Source: Panaeolus papilionaceus
Taxonomy: Eukaryota > Basidiomycota > Agaricomycetes > Agaricales
NCBI GenBank assembly: GCA_015501605.1
Contig: JADNRZ010000027.1
Coordinates: 186,001 to 250,000, forward strand
Length of the DNA: 64,000 nucleotides
Direction of reading: 5' to 3'
Shown one piece after another: positions 35,366 through 47,523 of the stretch. Under the pieces are notes generated by a model. That model saw nothing but the letters and a program-made list of their open reading frames with translations. It was not told the DNA's origin and did not search any database. Positions within the stretch are counted from its first letter, which is position 1; each line of letters opens with the position of its first letter. The translations under genes and the position numbers were made by a program.

Positions 35366-36038
35366 CGAGCACCTAGAATTGAATCATGATTGAACGGAGA
35401 CGCCCGTAGCACCGACATGGTTGGTCCTTTGGGTTCTTATTCGCAAACTGTACATTCTTGACATCTAGATCGTGTCTCGAAAGTGCCAGACGATTCCAGA
35501 CTCCAGTATCCGGTTTTCTTATATGTAGCCCTCCAGATCTGACATTGGTCTCGTTGACTCAGATAGCGAAGTACTCTCTGAATTTTGAGTTGCTTCCTTC
35601 AATCGCGATAGGCGAGTCCAATGACTTCAAGTTCAATCCCATTTCCTCAATGCAGACACGTGGGTTAGGTATAAGGAGTCGACAAAAGCGCCACCCAATC
35701 TTGGTATCGTATATATTTACAGTCAACGAGTTTACATCAACAAAATTCAAGCAAGCAGACAAGGAAAAGATACACGGAAACCACGAGAAAGCAGAGAAAA
35801 AGGGTCGGAAGAAATGACCTGAGGCAGGATATACAAAAAGCACAATTTGTCGATGATAGATAGAGATAGAAATAGTAATAAATGGACCATGTTTAGATAT
35901 CAAGGAGAGATGGACGGTCAGAGAAAATTTGTCCCAGTGCGCTGGTGGAGACAATGCGTGCACCTAGAGAGCTCTTAAGGCTGGCATCTCAAAGCCCGGT
36001 GGGTGGACGTCTGTCGGTGGAGGGGATGGATATGACTA
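35366..36038. other. Intergenic region downstream of IML2
   Basis: No gene was recognised. Both strands have frames of about 120-134 codons (35458-35817 plus, 35559-35963 minus) without recognisable features. The part nearest 36038 is the 3' flank of the IML2-like gene. Confidence 0.4.
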
Positions 36039-39000
36039 TCAGAGCCCTTTCTTGCCCAGAGCATCAAGAGCTGCGTTCGTCCTCATGTGCAAGGCGTTCT
36101 AAAAGGTGAATTGCAGGTTAGCACGAGTTACAAGGCATTTTGACGCAAAAAACAACGGTCAAACGAGAATAGGATGCAAAAGAGGGAAATAAATACGCAA
36201 GGAACGAATGGCGCAAAAAATCAACCAAGTGAAAAAACAATGGGCAACGAAGCGGAGGAACTATGAAATAAGGAAAAGGAACAGTCCGACTTCTCACAGC
36301 TCAGTAACTCTGGTTGGGAGGGGAAAGCAACAACGGAGATTTTACAGTGACGAAACGCAAGAAAGGCGGGCAAAAAACAACCATGACGCTATACAACTGA
36401 AAGACAACCAATTTTCCCATCCCAGAATAATGTCCGTGATAAAAAAAAATCACAACAGAGGAAAAGACGAAAATACTGAACCAAGAACGAGAAAAGAACA
36501 TACCTCCATGCTATACCTCCCCTTCATACCCTTCGCATTCACCTCCAGGTGCTTTCCAGAAGCAACGAGGTCAAGGTGATGTTTTGCGCCTGTGAAGTCG
36601 CCGGTGTTGGCGAGGAGTTTTGCGAGTTCGTAATCTGTGTAGAGAGGATGTGTATTAGTGTTGGTTTGTAATTCCATAAGAGACGAAATGAAAAAAGAAA
36701 ATGTCAGAATTGGGTCAGATAAGCAGAGAAATTGAGGTGCGAGCACAATAAACCCTCAATCTGGACGGAATAAAACGAAAGCAAACAATAAAAAAATTGC
36801 ACTCACGAGCATGGTAAACCAAATGATGATCCAACTCAATCTTCGTGCCATACTCAAACACCATCTTGAATGACCACTCAGACGCATCTGCAGCTTTCTT
36901 AACGGGCCACTCCGCCTCTCTCTTCTCAAGCAACGCCTGATACGCTACTTTTTCTTCCAGTTCAGCGGGAGTGGGTGCAGGGGGAGGTGTATCATCCGAC
37001 GACACAGAGAGGAGGTCGGATTCAGAGGGTGTAGGTTCGGCGTCGGGGTCCTGCAGAACGAAAAAAAAATTAGCGACTCGCCAAATGCACAACCAAAAAA
37101 GGGAAAGCATACAGGATACGCAATATATCTCAAACAAACGCCTCGCAGGAATAACGCCAGACAGACGTCATCCCAATACGCCGGCTCGCCTCCTCGTTCC
37201 TTATCATAACTCTTCGCTCTCTTCTTATCCATCTTGAGCTCTTCGACTCGCTTTCCATCCACTTCTTTGGACTCGATGGACACACCAAGCTCGACAAAGG
37301 CGCCTTCAACCTCGCTTAGCATTTTTCCGAGGATGACGTCGCGAGGAGCATGGGTGATGGCTTGGAAGATGTAGGCCAACTCGAGTCCGGGGAGGAGAAG
37401 GTGGTTATTTTGAGCGGTGAATTTACGGGCTTTGCGTGCGACGAATTTCTTTTATGGCGGCAGAGTGGGCGAGAGAATAATGGAGAGGGCGGATAAAATA
37501 AGTGAAGGCGAAAAAATAGAGGCGATAATGACGAAAAGAAGCAGGGATAAATTATAGCAACAGAGGATGGGGTGATGACGAGAGGAGAATTAAATGATAA
37601 AATCATGTTATACACCGAGGGTGCAACGTTCAACAAAAAGTGGTTGCGAAAGATGAAAGAGCGATGACAGAAAAATGTCAAAGAATGTAAGGCAAGGAGG
37701 AACACGAGAAGTAAGACAACCAGATAACGGACACGTCGTAGACGCGTGTCAGGATGATTTGAAGGTTACGGTGTAAATTGAAGTTTGTGTCGTGACGTGC
37801 GCAGATGAAAAGCCAAAAAAAAAAAAAAACAAGTGACAGAACCATTAGTAACCAACCAAACCCCAAAGTCAGCAGAAACCACTAACCTCCAACGGAATAC
37901 TCTTCCCAGCAATCTTCTGTCTTAACCCAGGGACACGACTCATGAACTGCGCAGCCTCTTCCCGCATTTTCTTCTCCTCTGCACCCTCAGCGTCTGCTTT
38001 TCCATTTCCGCTACCAAGGAGCCGCTCTCTGCGCTTTCTGTCAACGATGCCAGCGAGACATGCACCGAGACCGAAGCAGTAGACGGCGCGGGACCACGAG
38101 GCTTCTTTCTCGAGTTTGCGCCAGCATTGGAGGCTTCCCTATGAATGGGAGGAAGTGTGATCAGTAAGAGTCCATGCAATAAAGTTGGGATGACGAAAAG
38201 ATATGCGATGTCGTAAAACGAGGGAAAAGGAGGGATTCTGGGATTAGCAGGAAGGTAGAAAAGATAAAGATATAAAAATGGTGCAAGAAGAGAGCAAAAA
38301 GATCACGCAGTTGCAAATCGTAGGAACAAGAAAAGGAAAAAAGGACGGGACGCAGCCATTCACTCCCACCACGTCACATCACATCGGCCATGAGAAGGTC
38401 TGATGAGAGTAAAGCATCCCTCCAAACAAAGCGGGAAAGACGAAGAGTCATCCCTCAAGGAACAAAACATGATTACCGTTCTCAACCCCGCGAAATACAC
38501 AAGGCATCAATTGACGAAAAAATTCGACGTGGACAAGGTCTACTCCAGTCAAGAGCCCAGGGGACACAAAAATAACATGGCCCATGACCCAGACCAGAAA
38601 AACAGACAGAAAAAGGAACCATGAAAGGACCGCAGAAACACAAAAATCCCAAACCCAAACCCACTCACCTCCAACTCCCACAGCGCCAATCTTGCGATCG
38701 CAATCTCCCAATAACTGATATGATGCAAATTCGGGAACTGAGACTGCACTTTGGTGGCGCGGGTGTAGTACTTTATCGACAGAGCTGGTTGAGAACGCGT
38801 GAGGTGTAGACGGCCGGCGCCGAAGAGGAAGAATATGCCTGTGAAGGGGAGTTAGTTGGAGGTGGTGGAAAAGGAGGTAGTTGAAGAGATAAAATAGGGC
38901 AACAGAAGAAGAGAGGATTGGAATGTAGGAGGGGTACAGCAGGCATTGCATGTCCCAGCTCATAGCGAAGATAACCATCTAGCTTCACCGAGGAGAATTT

Positions 39001-42000
39001 TTTTTTAAAAAAAAGGGGACCATAACCCACCATTCGGAAACCTCTTCAAATTCCACCTCAATACACGATCGGCAACACCCACATCCACACCCTCAACCGT
39101 AAAGCTGCTGAGCACCAAATGGAATATCAAAAGCGACATATCACAAATACTCCTTCGGACACCTTCAGCGCTGGCAGAAATAGAGGGACCATCGGAGTCG
39201 TCCTTGCACTCTGGGTCTGCTTCGCTATTCTGCTTCGTCGACGATGACGATGATGATGACGAATCCTTTGCTCTCCCAGAAGATCCCTTATTCCCTTCCT
39301 TGGTGTAAGGACTCCCCCACCCCCCAGCCCTCATCAGCAACTCCAGTCCCTTCATCCGATCCCCTTTATACCCAAACAGCTCGCTCAACTGCATAAGTCT
39401 GCCTGGTAAGAGCGACAAGATGATATTGCACATGCCTGCGCCGAGGAGGACGCCCGACCGGAAGTGTTGGTCTATGGAGGGGTCCTCGAGGCGGTCTGAT
39501 ATGGATGTGGACGGCTTGGAAGGGAGTGATGCGGTGTAGACTGCGTCCATGTATTCGACGTAGGCGTGGAGGTTGCGGTATACCGAGATGGTGGTACGCA
39601 TGTTAAGCCTGATGAGCGGAAAAAGTAGAGGAAATTAGCGTCTAGAAACGAGGATATCTTTTAAGAAGACATCAAAGCAAAAAAGACATTGAACAGCGGT
39701 CTTCAGCACCAGAGAGATATTCTCCCCATTTTCCAGAACAACACCTCCTTCTGCACTCCAATAATCGCAATGCGCCCCCCAAAATGACGCATGCATCCCG
39801 CTCCCCTTATCCAACCTAATAAAAATAGCAGATATGCCAAAAGACCACAAAGGCCCCAAGAAACCACAAAACCGCCAAAAGGCAATTCCCGACTCCAAAA
39901 AAAATTACAAAAACCCAAAGAAATTCACATAAACCCAGAAAAAATCAACACTCACGCCTCCTTTATAAACGCCAACCAGTCACCACTATACACAATCCCC
40001 AACAGCGCCTTCTCAAACAAACTCTCAGCATACACCAACTCCGCATGTCGTTCAATATCCGTCATGCCTTTGATGAAGAGTACACTGGAGGATGCGACGG
40101 GGGTCTGCAAAGCGGGTGGATCGCATTAGTAAATATTTACAAAGTAAAGCACAACCAAGGTGAAGCAAGCCCGTTGTTGTCTCTGTCCATGACACGACAA
40201 CCACAACGACAGCGAAAAAAGAAACACGACTCACATCTCCACTAACACTCCCCCCACTCCCCGGTAAATGAATAGGCAGGCTGCTCGCAAGCGAGGAGAA
40301 AAAGGGCTGTTTTTTCCGGTGTTGTGAGGCGATGTGATTGCCGTGTTTGGTGTGGCCGATGGCAGCGAGGAGGTCCTGAGAGGGAGATTGGTGGGTTAGT
40401 ATGGTTTGAGAGGACAACGAGAAAGAGAAGGGGAGAAGGAGGAGGGAGTGGGAGAGGGGGGAGAAATAGAGAGAAAAGAGAAAGAGAGAGAGAGAGAGAG
40501 AACGTAGAAATAAAGACGTGCATAAAAATAGGTTTAAAAAGCGAAATAAAAGTAAAAGCACGAATGAAATTAGAGAAAAAGATAGAGGTGAAGTGAATCT
40601 GTTGGATCAGCAGATAATCAGTTCAACAACCCTCCCACAGACACCAGCTCTCAACGCAACGCCCACAACGCCGACTCAACGTCCAAAAGTCAACGAACAA
40701 AGGATGCCAAACAGCGTTAAAACGAAACGAACCCATCAAAGCTCAACCAAAGCCAAAATGAAGGTTTAAATGCGGGGTGGTCCCAGTAATCTGCAATTAA
40801 AGTGAAACGAAATGCAGGGTAAATGAAAGTAAGGTACAGACAGTGGTTGGTGATCATGAAGCGGAGAAGGAAGGAAAAAACGTCGGCTATGCCCCAATAA
40901 ATGTAATGAGCAGGATGAGGGAGAAGGAGAGACACACAACAAGCAGAAACCATGGTGGGTTTCAAACTTGAGATCCCAATGAACTCCCCATCCAGAATGT
41001 AATGAGAAACAGGGCTCGTGCAGTTCATCTTGCATGGCTCCCATATGTGATAATGGAATAAAGCATTCAAGAGAGAAAGGAGGGAGGAGAAGCAATGTAC
41101 CTCGTCTTCATACGACATCAATCCCTTGACGCATTGGATAAGACCGTAACCCGTGGCGAAATATAAACGTTCCCTGTTGAAGACCCAGTTAGCACGCACG
41201 TCTACATCCAGCAACATAACAAGACGAGAAAGGATAAGAAATCGTCCATAGGACGCGACGTGACTGAACAGCACGACCACGACCACAGAACAGCAGCAAC
41301 AGCAACAACCACAACCAAAAAAGAAGAAAGAAAAGGAACCAAAGGAACCCTCCCACTCACATCTTCGTATCTCTCTCCACCATAAACTCCTCACACCTCA
41401 CCATCTCACTCTTCAAAAAAATATCAAGCGCAAAACTAACACCCCTCAAATCACCCTCCAATATCTTCTGACTCTGCGGCGAATACGGGTATTGCGTCTC
41501 TGGCGGATCAACATACGGGCTCTGATACGACGGGATCTTGCCCTTGGTGGAATCATTGTCGTCCTTCCCATTCTGATTCTGCGTAGACTGCCCTGGACCA
41601 GGAGCAACACTCGTCGCCGCCGTCGACGCAGACGCCATACTCGCCCCCGACATGAAACTCAACGAACTTGCAATCGTATTCGCGCCGGGTGATACGGGAC
41701 TCGGTAATGGCGTGTTAAACTGCAACACCCCTTCTCCTTGTCCAATCCCAAGTCCTCGTCTAAACCCTAGTCCTCCGAGACCCAGTGGGTATGAAGATGC
41801 AATAGACGGCGTGCTAGCAGCCGTGTTTGGATCCCCGGACGTAGAGGTAGGAGGGCCGTCAAGATCTATAGCGTCAAAATCCAGATTGAGATGAAGATGA
41901 TCTGCGCCCTTTGCGTTCGGGCCTGATGCAGTGGTAGTCGTGTCGCCTGCGGCTATGGAACCAACACCTCGTTCAGTATCCACACTCCTCCTCTTCGCTT

Positions 42001-42184
42001 CCTTATCCTTATCCTGCGCTTTCAAGTTATCGTTATCCTCAGCAGACGCAAACGATCTGACAGAGGATCCGTCAGATGAATTTGAACTGGTGTCGTCGTT
42101 GTCGTTGTCGTGGTTGGAGGAAGAGGAAGAAGTGGGATTGCCCGAATTGGAAACGGGACGACGGAATAGGGAGCCGAGGACCAT
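36039..42184 (-). CDS. IML2: IML2 / tetratricopeptide repeat 39 family protein
   Basis: Eleven exons on the minus strand: 42184-41361, 41173-41101, 40375-40235, 40104-39956, 39608-39031, 38838-38669, 38138-37887, 37448-37113, 37050-36807, 36634-36504 and 36098-36039. They give 985 residues. The first 250 residues are low-complexity (poly-Ser, Asp/Asn, Gly). The Iml2-TPR_39 region follows: CEEFMVERDTKM, ERLYFATGYGLIQCVKGLMS, DLLAAIGHTKHGNHIASQHR, NMRTTISVYRNLHAY, SGVLLGAGMCNIILSLLPGR, GIFFLFGAGRLHL and a C-terminal DYELAKLL-like helix pair. Yeast Iml2 is a helical-repeat protein linked to lipid droplets and inclusion-body clearance; that role is carried over by family. Introns are unusually long (up to 725 bases, about 3.2 kb in total) and pyrimidine-rich on the coding strand. 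A Ser-rich insertion interrupts exon 5. Confidence 0.9.
40484..40501. repeat. (GA)n simple repeat
   Basis: About nine GA units inside the second, 725-base intron of the IML2-like gene, within a wider purine-rich stretch (40370-40600). Confidence 0.8.
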
Positions 42185-43536
42185 GGCTGATCAATTGATT
42201 GTCTGGGTTCCAAGGGCTGGGGTTGGCTCTGGTTGGCTGTGTATGAATGCAGTTGGTTGTTTGTGGGGTTACGCAGGGACGATGGTGTCGGTCTGATTTG
42301 ATTTTACTTAAATGGAATGGAAAATTGGAGAAACCAGCTAATTTAATTTCAAATTCCAGGTGATTATTAGTGGTGCGTGCGGGGAGTTCGCGAATCTGAT
42401 TGGTGCTGTCCTGTGACTTTACTTGAGATCTAGAAATTCGTCTAGGTTGCGTTACAGTTTAACCTGCAGCAACACCGAGATAACCAAGTAGCGATTAGAC
42501 ATGGGGATGACGGGCACCGTCGGTGTTATTGTCAAAAAACCGACATACCAATGTGATAATCTGCGGAAGGGTGGCTGAGGTGGTGGCAGGGAAATTAATT
42601 TAAAGCAGGCACAATCTCGACAAAGCCTCAGACAGAAGGTATGGATGGACCTTGCGCTAGACCGGAACCTAGACAACGCCGAATTCAACGAGGAGCAAAA
42701 GGCGAAAATGAACGTTCCGAAGTACCTTGAATCAGGAGAAGGGGAAGAGAGTCGATATCTTCTGCTCAATACTCGATCTCGGGAGCGGCTACGTACGAAT
42801 CACCCGATTCACTGGGTACGACAAGGGGAGGGAGGGACGAGGGGCAAACGAGCAGCCTGCAATGAGGGGAAGGAGAGGGGTTCCAGCAAAGCAAAAACAA
42901 AATTAATGCGAACAGGAAAGAGTTCACCGGTGCCGTTGACAATGATAGTACTCAAGAAGGGAAGGAAACTCACAAAGTCCCCTTTTCTTAATATATTTAG
43001 TATAATAATAACACACCCCGCTTCAACTGTTCCTTCCACACATATCACTGGGTGGCCGATTTCCCACTCACATCTTAAACCCCCAATATAATTCCCCGGC
43101 GTCCTCCTCAATCCACGCATAATCATCATTACCCCAACCCACCTCTAGGCATCCACAGTCTGATTCAGAATATACATAGTCTGCTGACCTCGCCCTCGAG
43201 CCTTGTGATGATGGCGGGTCGTAGAATCATAGATGGGATTTACCCCGTATAAAGAAGACAGTAACTCACCAATCAATGGCAGTAATACTGAAACGACGCA
43301 GGGATTGTCATATGCTCGTGATGATTGGCTCGCCATACCCGGTCGGCTTTCCGGGTTTTGATTGTATTATTCTCATTCCCCTTCATGCAATGACTGTCGA
43401 TTGAGCTTGAGATGAAGTCTGTATTGGACCAAGACGACGCAGCTATGGCGGTTCAAGCTCTTCGACTCTACGCTGTGTATCGAGATGACCGCTAACCCTC
43501 TGATCAATCTCCAAGCACTCAATAAAAATCCTCTGT
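42185..43536. other. Intergenic region upstream of IML2
   Basis: About 1.35 kb. It should hold the IML2 promoter. A plus-strand frame of 148 codons from an ATG at 42645 (MDLALDRNLDNAEFNEEQKA) is open but has no family features or clear promoter, so I do not call it. Confidence 0.35.
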
Positions 43537-43827
43537 ATGTCGGAAAAATCGTGATTTGCTTATCAGCACTTGCGGTCGCTGATGGGGGTATGGGTGCATG
43601 TCAGTCGTTTCGAGAATACGGATGGGTGGAGTATCAGCTCCATATAACGAGTGTGTCAACTGGGTATCAGTGTCATGAACAAAAGTCAGCTTGCGTTGGT
43701 ATTATAAGCTCAATACTCTATATAGGCGCTATCTGAAACCCATACTTCCCCCGAAAAGCTGATGGGGGTATGGGTGCTTATCCAAGGTGTGTATCCACTT
43801 ATCTTTTTTTCTTGATTTTTCCGACAT
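43537..43827. repeat. Short repeat-bounded element (possible MITE)
   Basis: A 14-base inverted repeat (atgtcggaaaaatc at 43537-43550, reverse complement at 43814-43827) bounds 291 bases. Inside, a 20-base direct repeat (gctgatgggggtatgggtgc) occurs at 43578-43597 and at 43758-43777, exactly 180 bases apart. The second direct repeat can also pair with acccatacttccccc just before it to form a hairpin. There is no coding capacity. The structure resembles a small non-autonomous element, but no target-site duplication was identified. Confidence 0.4.
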
Positions 43828-45138
43828 AGCGTCCCTGGGACCCCCTCCCTCAAATCATTGATTGTCAGTGTGGCACAAGTATGAATATACATAATACCTA
43901 TTATTCCAGCGATCCCGTCCCTCTGTGCTCACATATGCCCAACACTGCACATGAACGCCCGTACCCGAAGGCTGTGGGGTAAATTAAATACAAAGTTACG
44001 CGGGAAGCGAAGGCATCACGCGGCTCCTACTCGTCTCTCCCATACTTCGTCCTCGTCCTTCCATTCATGCACGCTCCTTTGCGAATCCAATGACAAAATC
44101 CCAATCACTGAAACGAATATATTTATTAAACAGTACCAACCTGACACCAATCCCCAATTTCATCAACCAAAACGAGGAAGAGAGCCTCGCTTCTGATTGT
44201 CCACCCACATGCCCACCCAAATCCTCACCCACCCACTTCATAAACGTCACACACGGGTGCTTTCAATTATCAAGTGCAAGTTGGGTGTCAAACCTGTCAT
44301 CCAAGGTCAAGTTTGTCGGTGTATTCTCAGCTATTCATGACTTCTGACGAGATATACGCGCCGGATTTACAAGCTGACATGACACCTGATCAAGTCGTTG
44401 AGCTCGAGATAATCAAGTGAAAGTGCAAATTAACAGGGAGACTCAAGACTGAACCTTGTACGCATGGGGCATTCGTGACCTACCCCACCCCCAATCTTAT
44501 AAAAATAAATACCCCAAGACACTTAATAATCATACGAATCCCACCTCTAAAAATACCTACCATACCCCATCAGACCCTCATCCAAAGCCCCGTCTACTCC
44601 CACACGCATGCAATCAAATGTTGTATCGATGACAGGTCAATATCACGTTCATTCGCGCTCGATCCTTACCTTCCAGTTTATCTTGGACTAGATGGAATGC
44701 AAGGGTCGAACAGCAGTCTACCCTTTGAATTGGTCATTACTCCGATGAATCGTCGAAGGCTATGTATGCCATCGACATCAGGATGTGGGCGTTATTTCTC
44801 AGCAAGCTGGTGGTCAATGCCACTCAACTTCAAGCCGAATTGTCTCAACGTAAAACTGATGGTAGATCATAAACGCTGGGCGCAGTATTCAAGGTACCCC
44901 CTCAGCGTCTTTCGGTCCAGATAACAAGAATAATCATAAATAGTAAATTTTCGGCACGGCCAAATCAAATAGCACTGTGTACTCTACCGTGGCATTAAAG
45001 TCATAACGCTCATAAAAATTATACCTCGATAGCCCTAGCCAAAAATCAAAACCAGACTCCAAGTCCTTCGATGTTCAACATGCAAGACTTGTTCGATCCG
45101 TTTCCTTTCCTTCCCTGACCACACTTATCCCGCTCCCC
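43828..45138. other. Intergenic region
   Basis: No supported gene. A plus-strand frame at 44475-44924 is open for 149 codons without features. A tataaaa near 44498 lies inside it. Confidence 0.35.
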
Positions 45139-45504
45139 TCAGGCCGCATCCATCTCCATCGACCCCACCCCAGTCCCAGTCTCATTCACCTTCCCCAAAT
45201 GCATCGTCACAACTTGAACACGCTTCAACAAATTCACCCTTCTCAACGCCCTCCCACACCCCAACCGCGCACAAATCCCAAACTCCTCCTCGCCTCCCTT
45301 CCCCTGTCCCCTCGGGATCCTACCCTTCTTCCTCTCGACCTTTTGATCACCACTCAGATGCTTCCTCAAAACCCCCTCGTCAGCAAACACAATGTAGAGT
45401 CCCTCGATACCGCATCTAGTGGCGACGGAGGGCGCGAAAGGCACAGGAACCCTCTCCCTGACGGGCTGCACGGTCTTTCTGCGCCTCTTTTTGATAAGCA
45501 CGAT

Positions 45505-45792
45505 TTAGCTGTTTTCGAGTGGGGGTTTGGGGGACTTGAGGTATGCTATGTTGGGGGCGTTGTGACGGGGAAGCTTCTTGGGGATGGTGGGTTGTGCCGG
45601 TTCGGACTTGCCCTGAACGACTTCAGTCTTCTGTGTCAGTACAGCGACTGCGTGCGCGAGGGCAGTGGTTTTCGTAGGGGTGTTGATCGTCGTCCTACTC
45701 TGCCTGTATCGATACGCGACCGCAGCAAAGGCAGAGCATATGAGTCCGATAAGAACCATAGTTTGAGTAGAGAAAAAAAGTGAATTCTTCAT
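45505..45792 (-). CDS. Small single-pass membrane protein; frame continues past the stop
   Basis: An ATG at 45792 opens a 95-residue protein. It has one N-terminal hydrophobic helix (MVLIGLICSAFAAVAYRYR, about residues 12-30) followed by a basic, Thr/Pro-rich tail ending PKPPLENS at a TAA (45505-45507). Positive charges after the helix suggest a signal anchor with the tail in the cytosol or matrix. The same frame stays open beyond the stop for another 121 codons, to 45139, and begins with a very basic IVLIKKRRRKTVQPVRER. The ancestral protein may therefore have been about 217 residues, with the stop being a mutation, a read-through site or an unrecognised intron. The family was not recognised. 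Confidence 0.4.
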   Translation of the reverse strand: MKNSLFFSTQTMVLIGLICSAFAAVAYRYRQSRTTINTPTKTTALAHAVAVLTQKTEVVQGKSEPAQPTIPKKLPRHNAPNIAYLKSPKPPLENS

Positions 45793-46449
45793 ATCTCTCC
45801 TACTTCTCATTATTATACCCCAAGAAGAGTACGAACACGGCGTGATGTCCACTGAAAGGGGAAGGAGAACAACGCGCGCTAGTAGAGAAACGTGAGACGC
45901 CACTGGCGTCATTTCTGCATTTGGGAAGGGGATGTTTATGGCCTCGAGTCGTCCACAACAATAACTAATGTCTGAGCGATTTCCAAAATAGGAATGGGGT
46001 AGGCTCTTTGACCTGACAACGGTGCTTGAAAGGGCCATGTATCCCTTCCTTTCGATGTGAAATAGGAGGTGACGGGATACATAGCATCCCCAATGCCACA
46101 ACCTTTCTTGAAACTATGTTCCGGCCGGGTCGTAAATGTTTCTCTCAAGGTCCAGATATCACTCTCCAGACCATGGCTCTCAATATCACGCTCGATGTAC
46201 TCAACCTAGTTTCCGATACCCAACCATACAAATACGAAAGTGAGCTGCCTATCACATCGTGTTGTTTGAACTTCTAAGGGACCCTTCAGCGCTTCACATC
46301 GAGTCTTAATTTAATTAGTTAGCGCTAATCGGCCCAATTTGATCGGCCGTCAAAGGGAATCACTCCCCTCCTTGTAATATCACAGAGCAGCTCGAAAGGT
46401 ACTCAGCAGCAATTCTTCCAATGGCTCGGACGCACGACAAGGCTCGGGC
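45793..46449. other. Intergenic region between divergent genes
   Basis: This region separates the minus-strand gene starting at 45792 and the plus-strand gene at 46597. No further gene was recognised. Confidence 0.4.
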
Positions 46450-46457
46450 TATAAAAG
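46450..46457 (+). promoter_or_regulatory. TATA box for the 46597 gene
   Basis: TATAAAAG is followed by a C/A-rich leader of about 115 bases with no upstream ATG before 46597, a typical strong fungal promoter layout. Confidence 0.6.
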
Positions 46458-46596
46458 CCAGCCTGCTCTTGAGCACTCCTGACTCACCACTCCAACGTCG
46501 ACTCCTTCTACGCTTAACACTTTAATAACTTTCACCAACACCAACACCATCTTCACTACGTCCACTATTCAGCACCCTGTGGAACACTTCACAACC

Positions 46597-47523
46597 ATGC
46601 AATCGATGCAAATGAACGTTCACCGAAGGGCTGACATCCCCGACAACCTTCGTGCTCAAGTGCTCCCGATCCAAGTCATAACACCCAAGGAGTACTTTAG
46701 TTTGAAAGCAGAAGCCCCCAACAGCAGTACGAGGCTCATTGAGGCCTTCCCTGCTCCGCTGACTGCTAGAGAGGCTCAAGCGCTCAATGCTAACCCGCTC
46801 CTGCGCGACCTCAGTCTCATTCTGACTGGTCAGAGGAACCCTGGGGTGCATTTCATTTATATCATTAAAGCCGTCGCGATCGCTCTTCGAGATGAATTCT
46901 ATCGCTTTTCTCTTGAGCATCTGGAGAAGCAGCAGCTCTCTCCTCCGCGTGTTATCAATTCTCTAGAGACGACTGGAGCCAAACCAGAGACCGAAATTAG
47001 AGTCAAGGTGCAATTCATCCTACCAGGAAAGACTGAGTTCGTTCGGTACACTCTCACGACTCGCAATCTTCCCGTCGACGCCGAGGAGAGTGAGGCTCTG
47101 ATGAAGCACCTGCTAAACTCTGTTCCTGCTCTTGTTCTGGCTGGCCAGAACCACCCCCTCTACCCTGTCGAACCGCTCTACAAGGCAGTTGCCAGGGTGT
47201 TCAGGCCTCCTCAGAAGAACCGTGAACTTAACAGTGAATCCCCTTCTGAATCTGATTCTGCTTCCGCGACGTCCCGTATGTCTGTTACCATTGAATCTTA
47301 CCAACGCTCTGGCAAGTCTAGATATACCGCCCGTCCTGTCAGAAAGGAGGCTCTGAGCAGCAGCTCCAAGTCTTCTACGCCTTCTACACGTTCAACCTCG
47401 TCTAGCTTCAGTTCTTCATCGCGGAATGTGACATCAAGTTACAGTTCGCAACCACCCCGCCGATCTATGCGAAATCGGCCCACCTTGCGCCGTTCCACTC
47501 GTAAGAGGGGGACCAATGCTTGA
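46597..47523 (+). CDS. Hypothetical protein with an internal domain duplication and Ser/Arg-rich tail
   Basis: An intronless gene of 308 residues. The start is the first ATG after the TATA box. Residues about 47-98 and 147-203 are related to each other. Both have a (F/Y)-rich strand, P(L/V)xAxExxAL, a helix with an (I/V)LxGQ(R/N) turn, and a final helix (IIKAVAIALR versus LYKAVARVFR). The spacing between corresponding motifs is nearly equal, which points to a tandem domain duplication. The tail (about 214-308) is Ser-rich and ends with clustered Arg (RRSMRNRPTLRRSTRKR), suggesting nuclear localisation or nucleic-acid contact; this is inference. No signal peptide is present. The family was not recognised, but codon choice and promoter look like those of a well-expressed gene. 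Confidence 0.7.
   Translation: MQSMQMNVHRRADIPDNLRAQVLPIQVITPKEYFSLKAEAPNSSTRLIEAFPAPLTAREAQALNANPLLRDLSLILTGQRNPGVHFIYIIKAVAIALRDEFYRFSLEHLEKQQLSPPRVINSLETTGAKPETEIRVKVQFILPGKTEFVRYTLTTRNLPVDAEESEALMKHLLNSVPALVLAGQNHPLYPVEPLYKAVARVFRPPQKNRELNSESPSESDSASATSRMSVTIESYQRSGKSRYTARPVRKEALSSSSKSSTPSTRSTSSSFSSSSRNVTSSYSSQPPRRSMRNRPTLRRSTRKRGTNA

Noticed and set aside
40717..41394. Long minus-strand frame running through exon 2 of the IML2-like gene and its intron
   Set aside because: Only the 41101-41173 part matches the family; the IML2 alignment continues directly with the exon at 40375, so the rest is intron.
42645..43091. Plus-strand frame of 148 codons upstream of IML2
   Set aside because: The second half is Lys/Gly/Ser-rich noise, no promoter was seen, and the opposite strand is also open.
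45199..45783. Plus-strand open frame of 194 codons
   Set aside because: It overlaps the minus-strand membrane-protein frame; composition is a mirror of that gene and no promoter or motif supports it.
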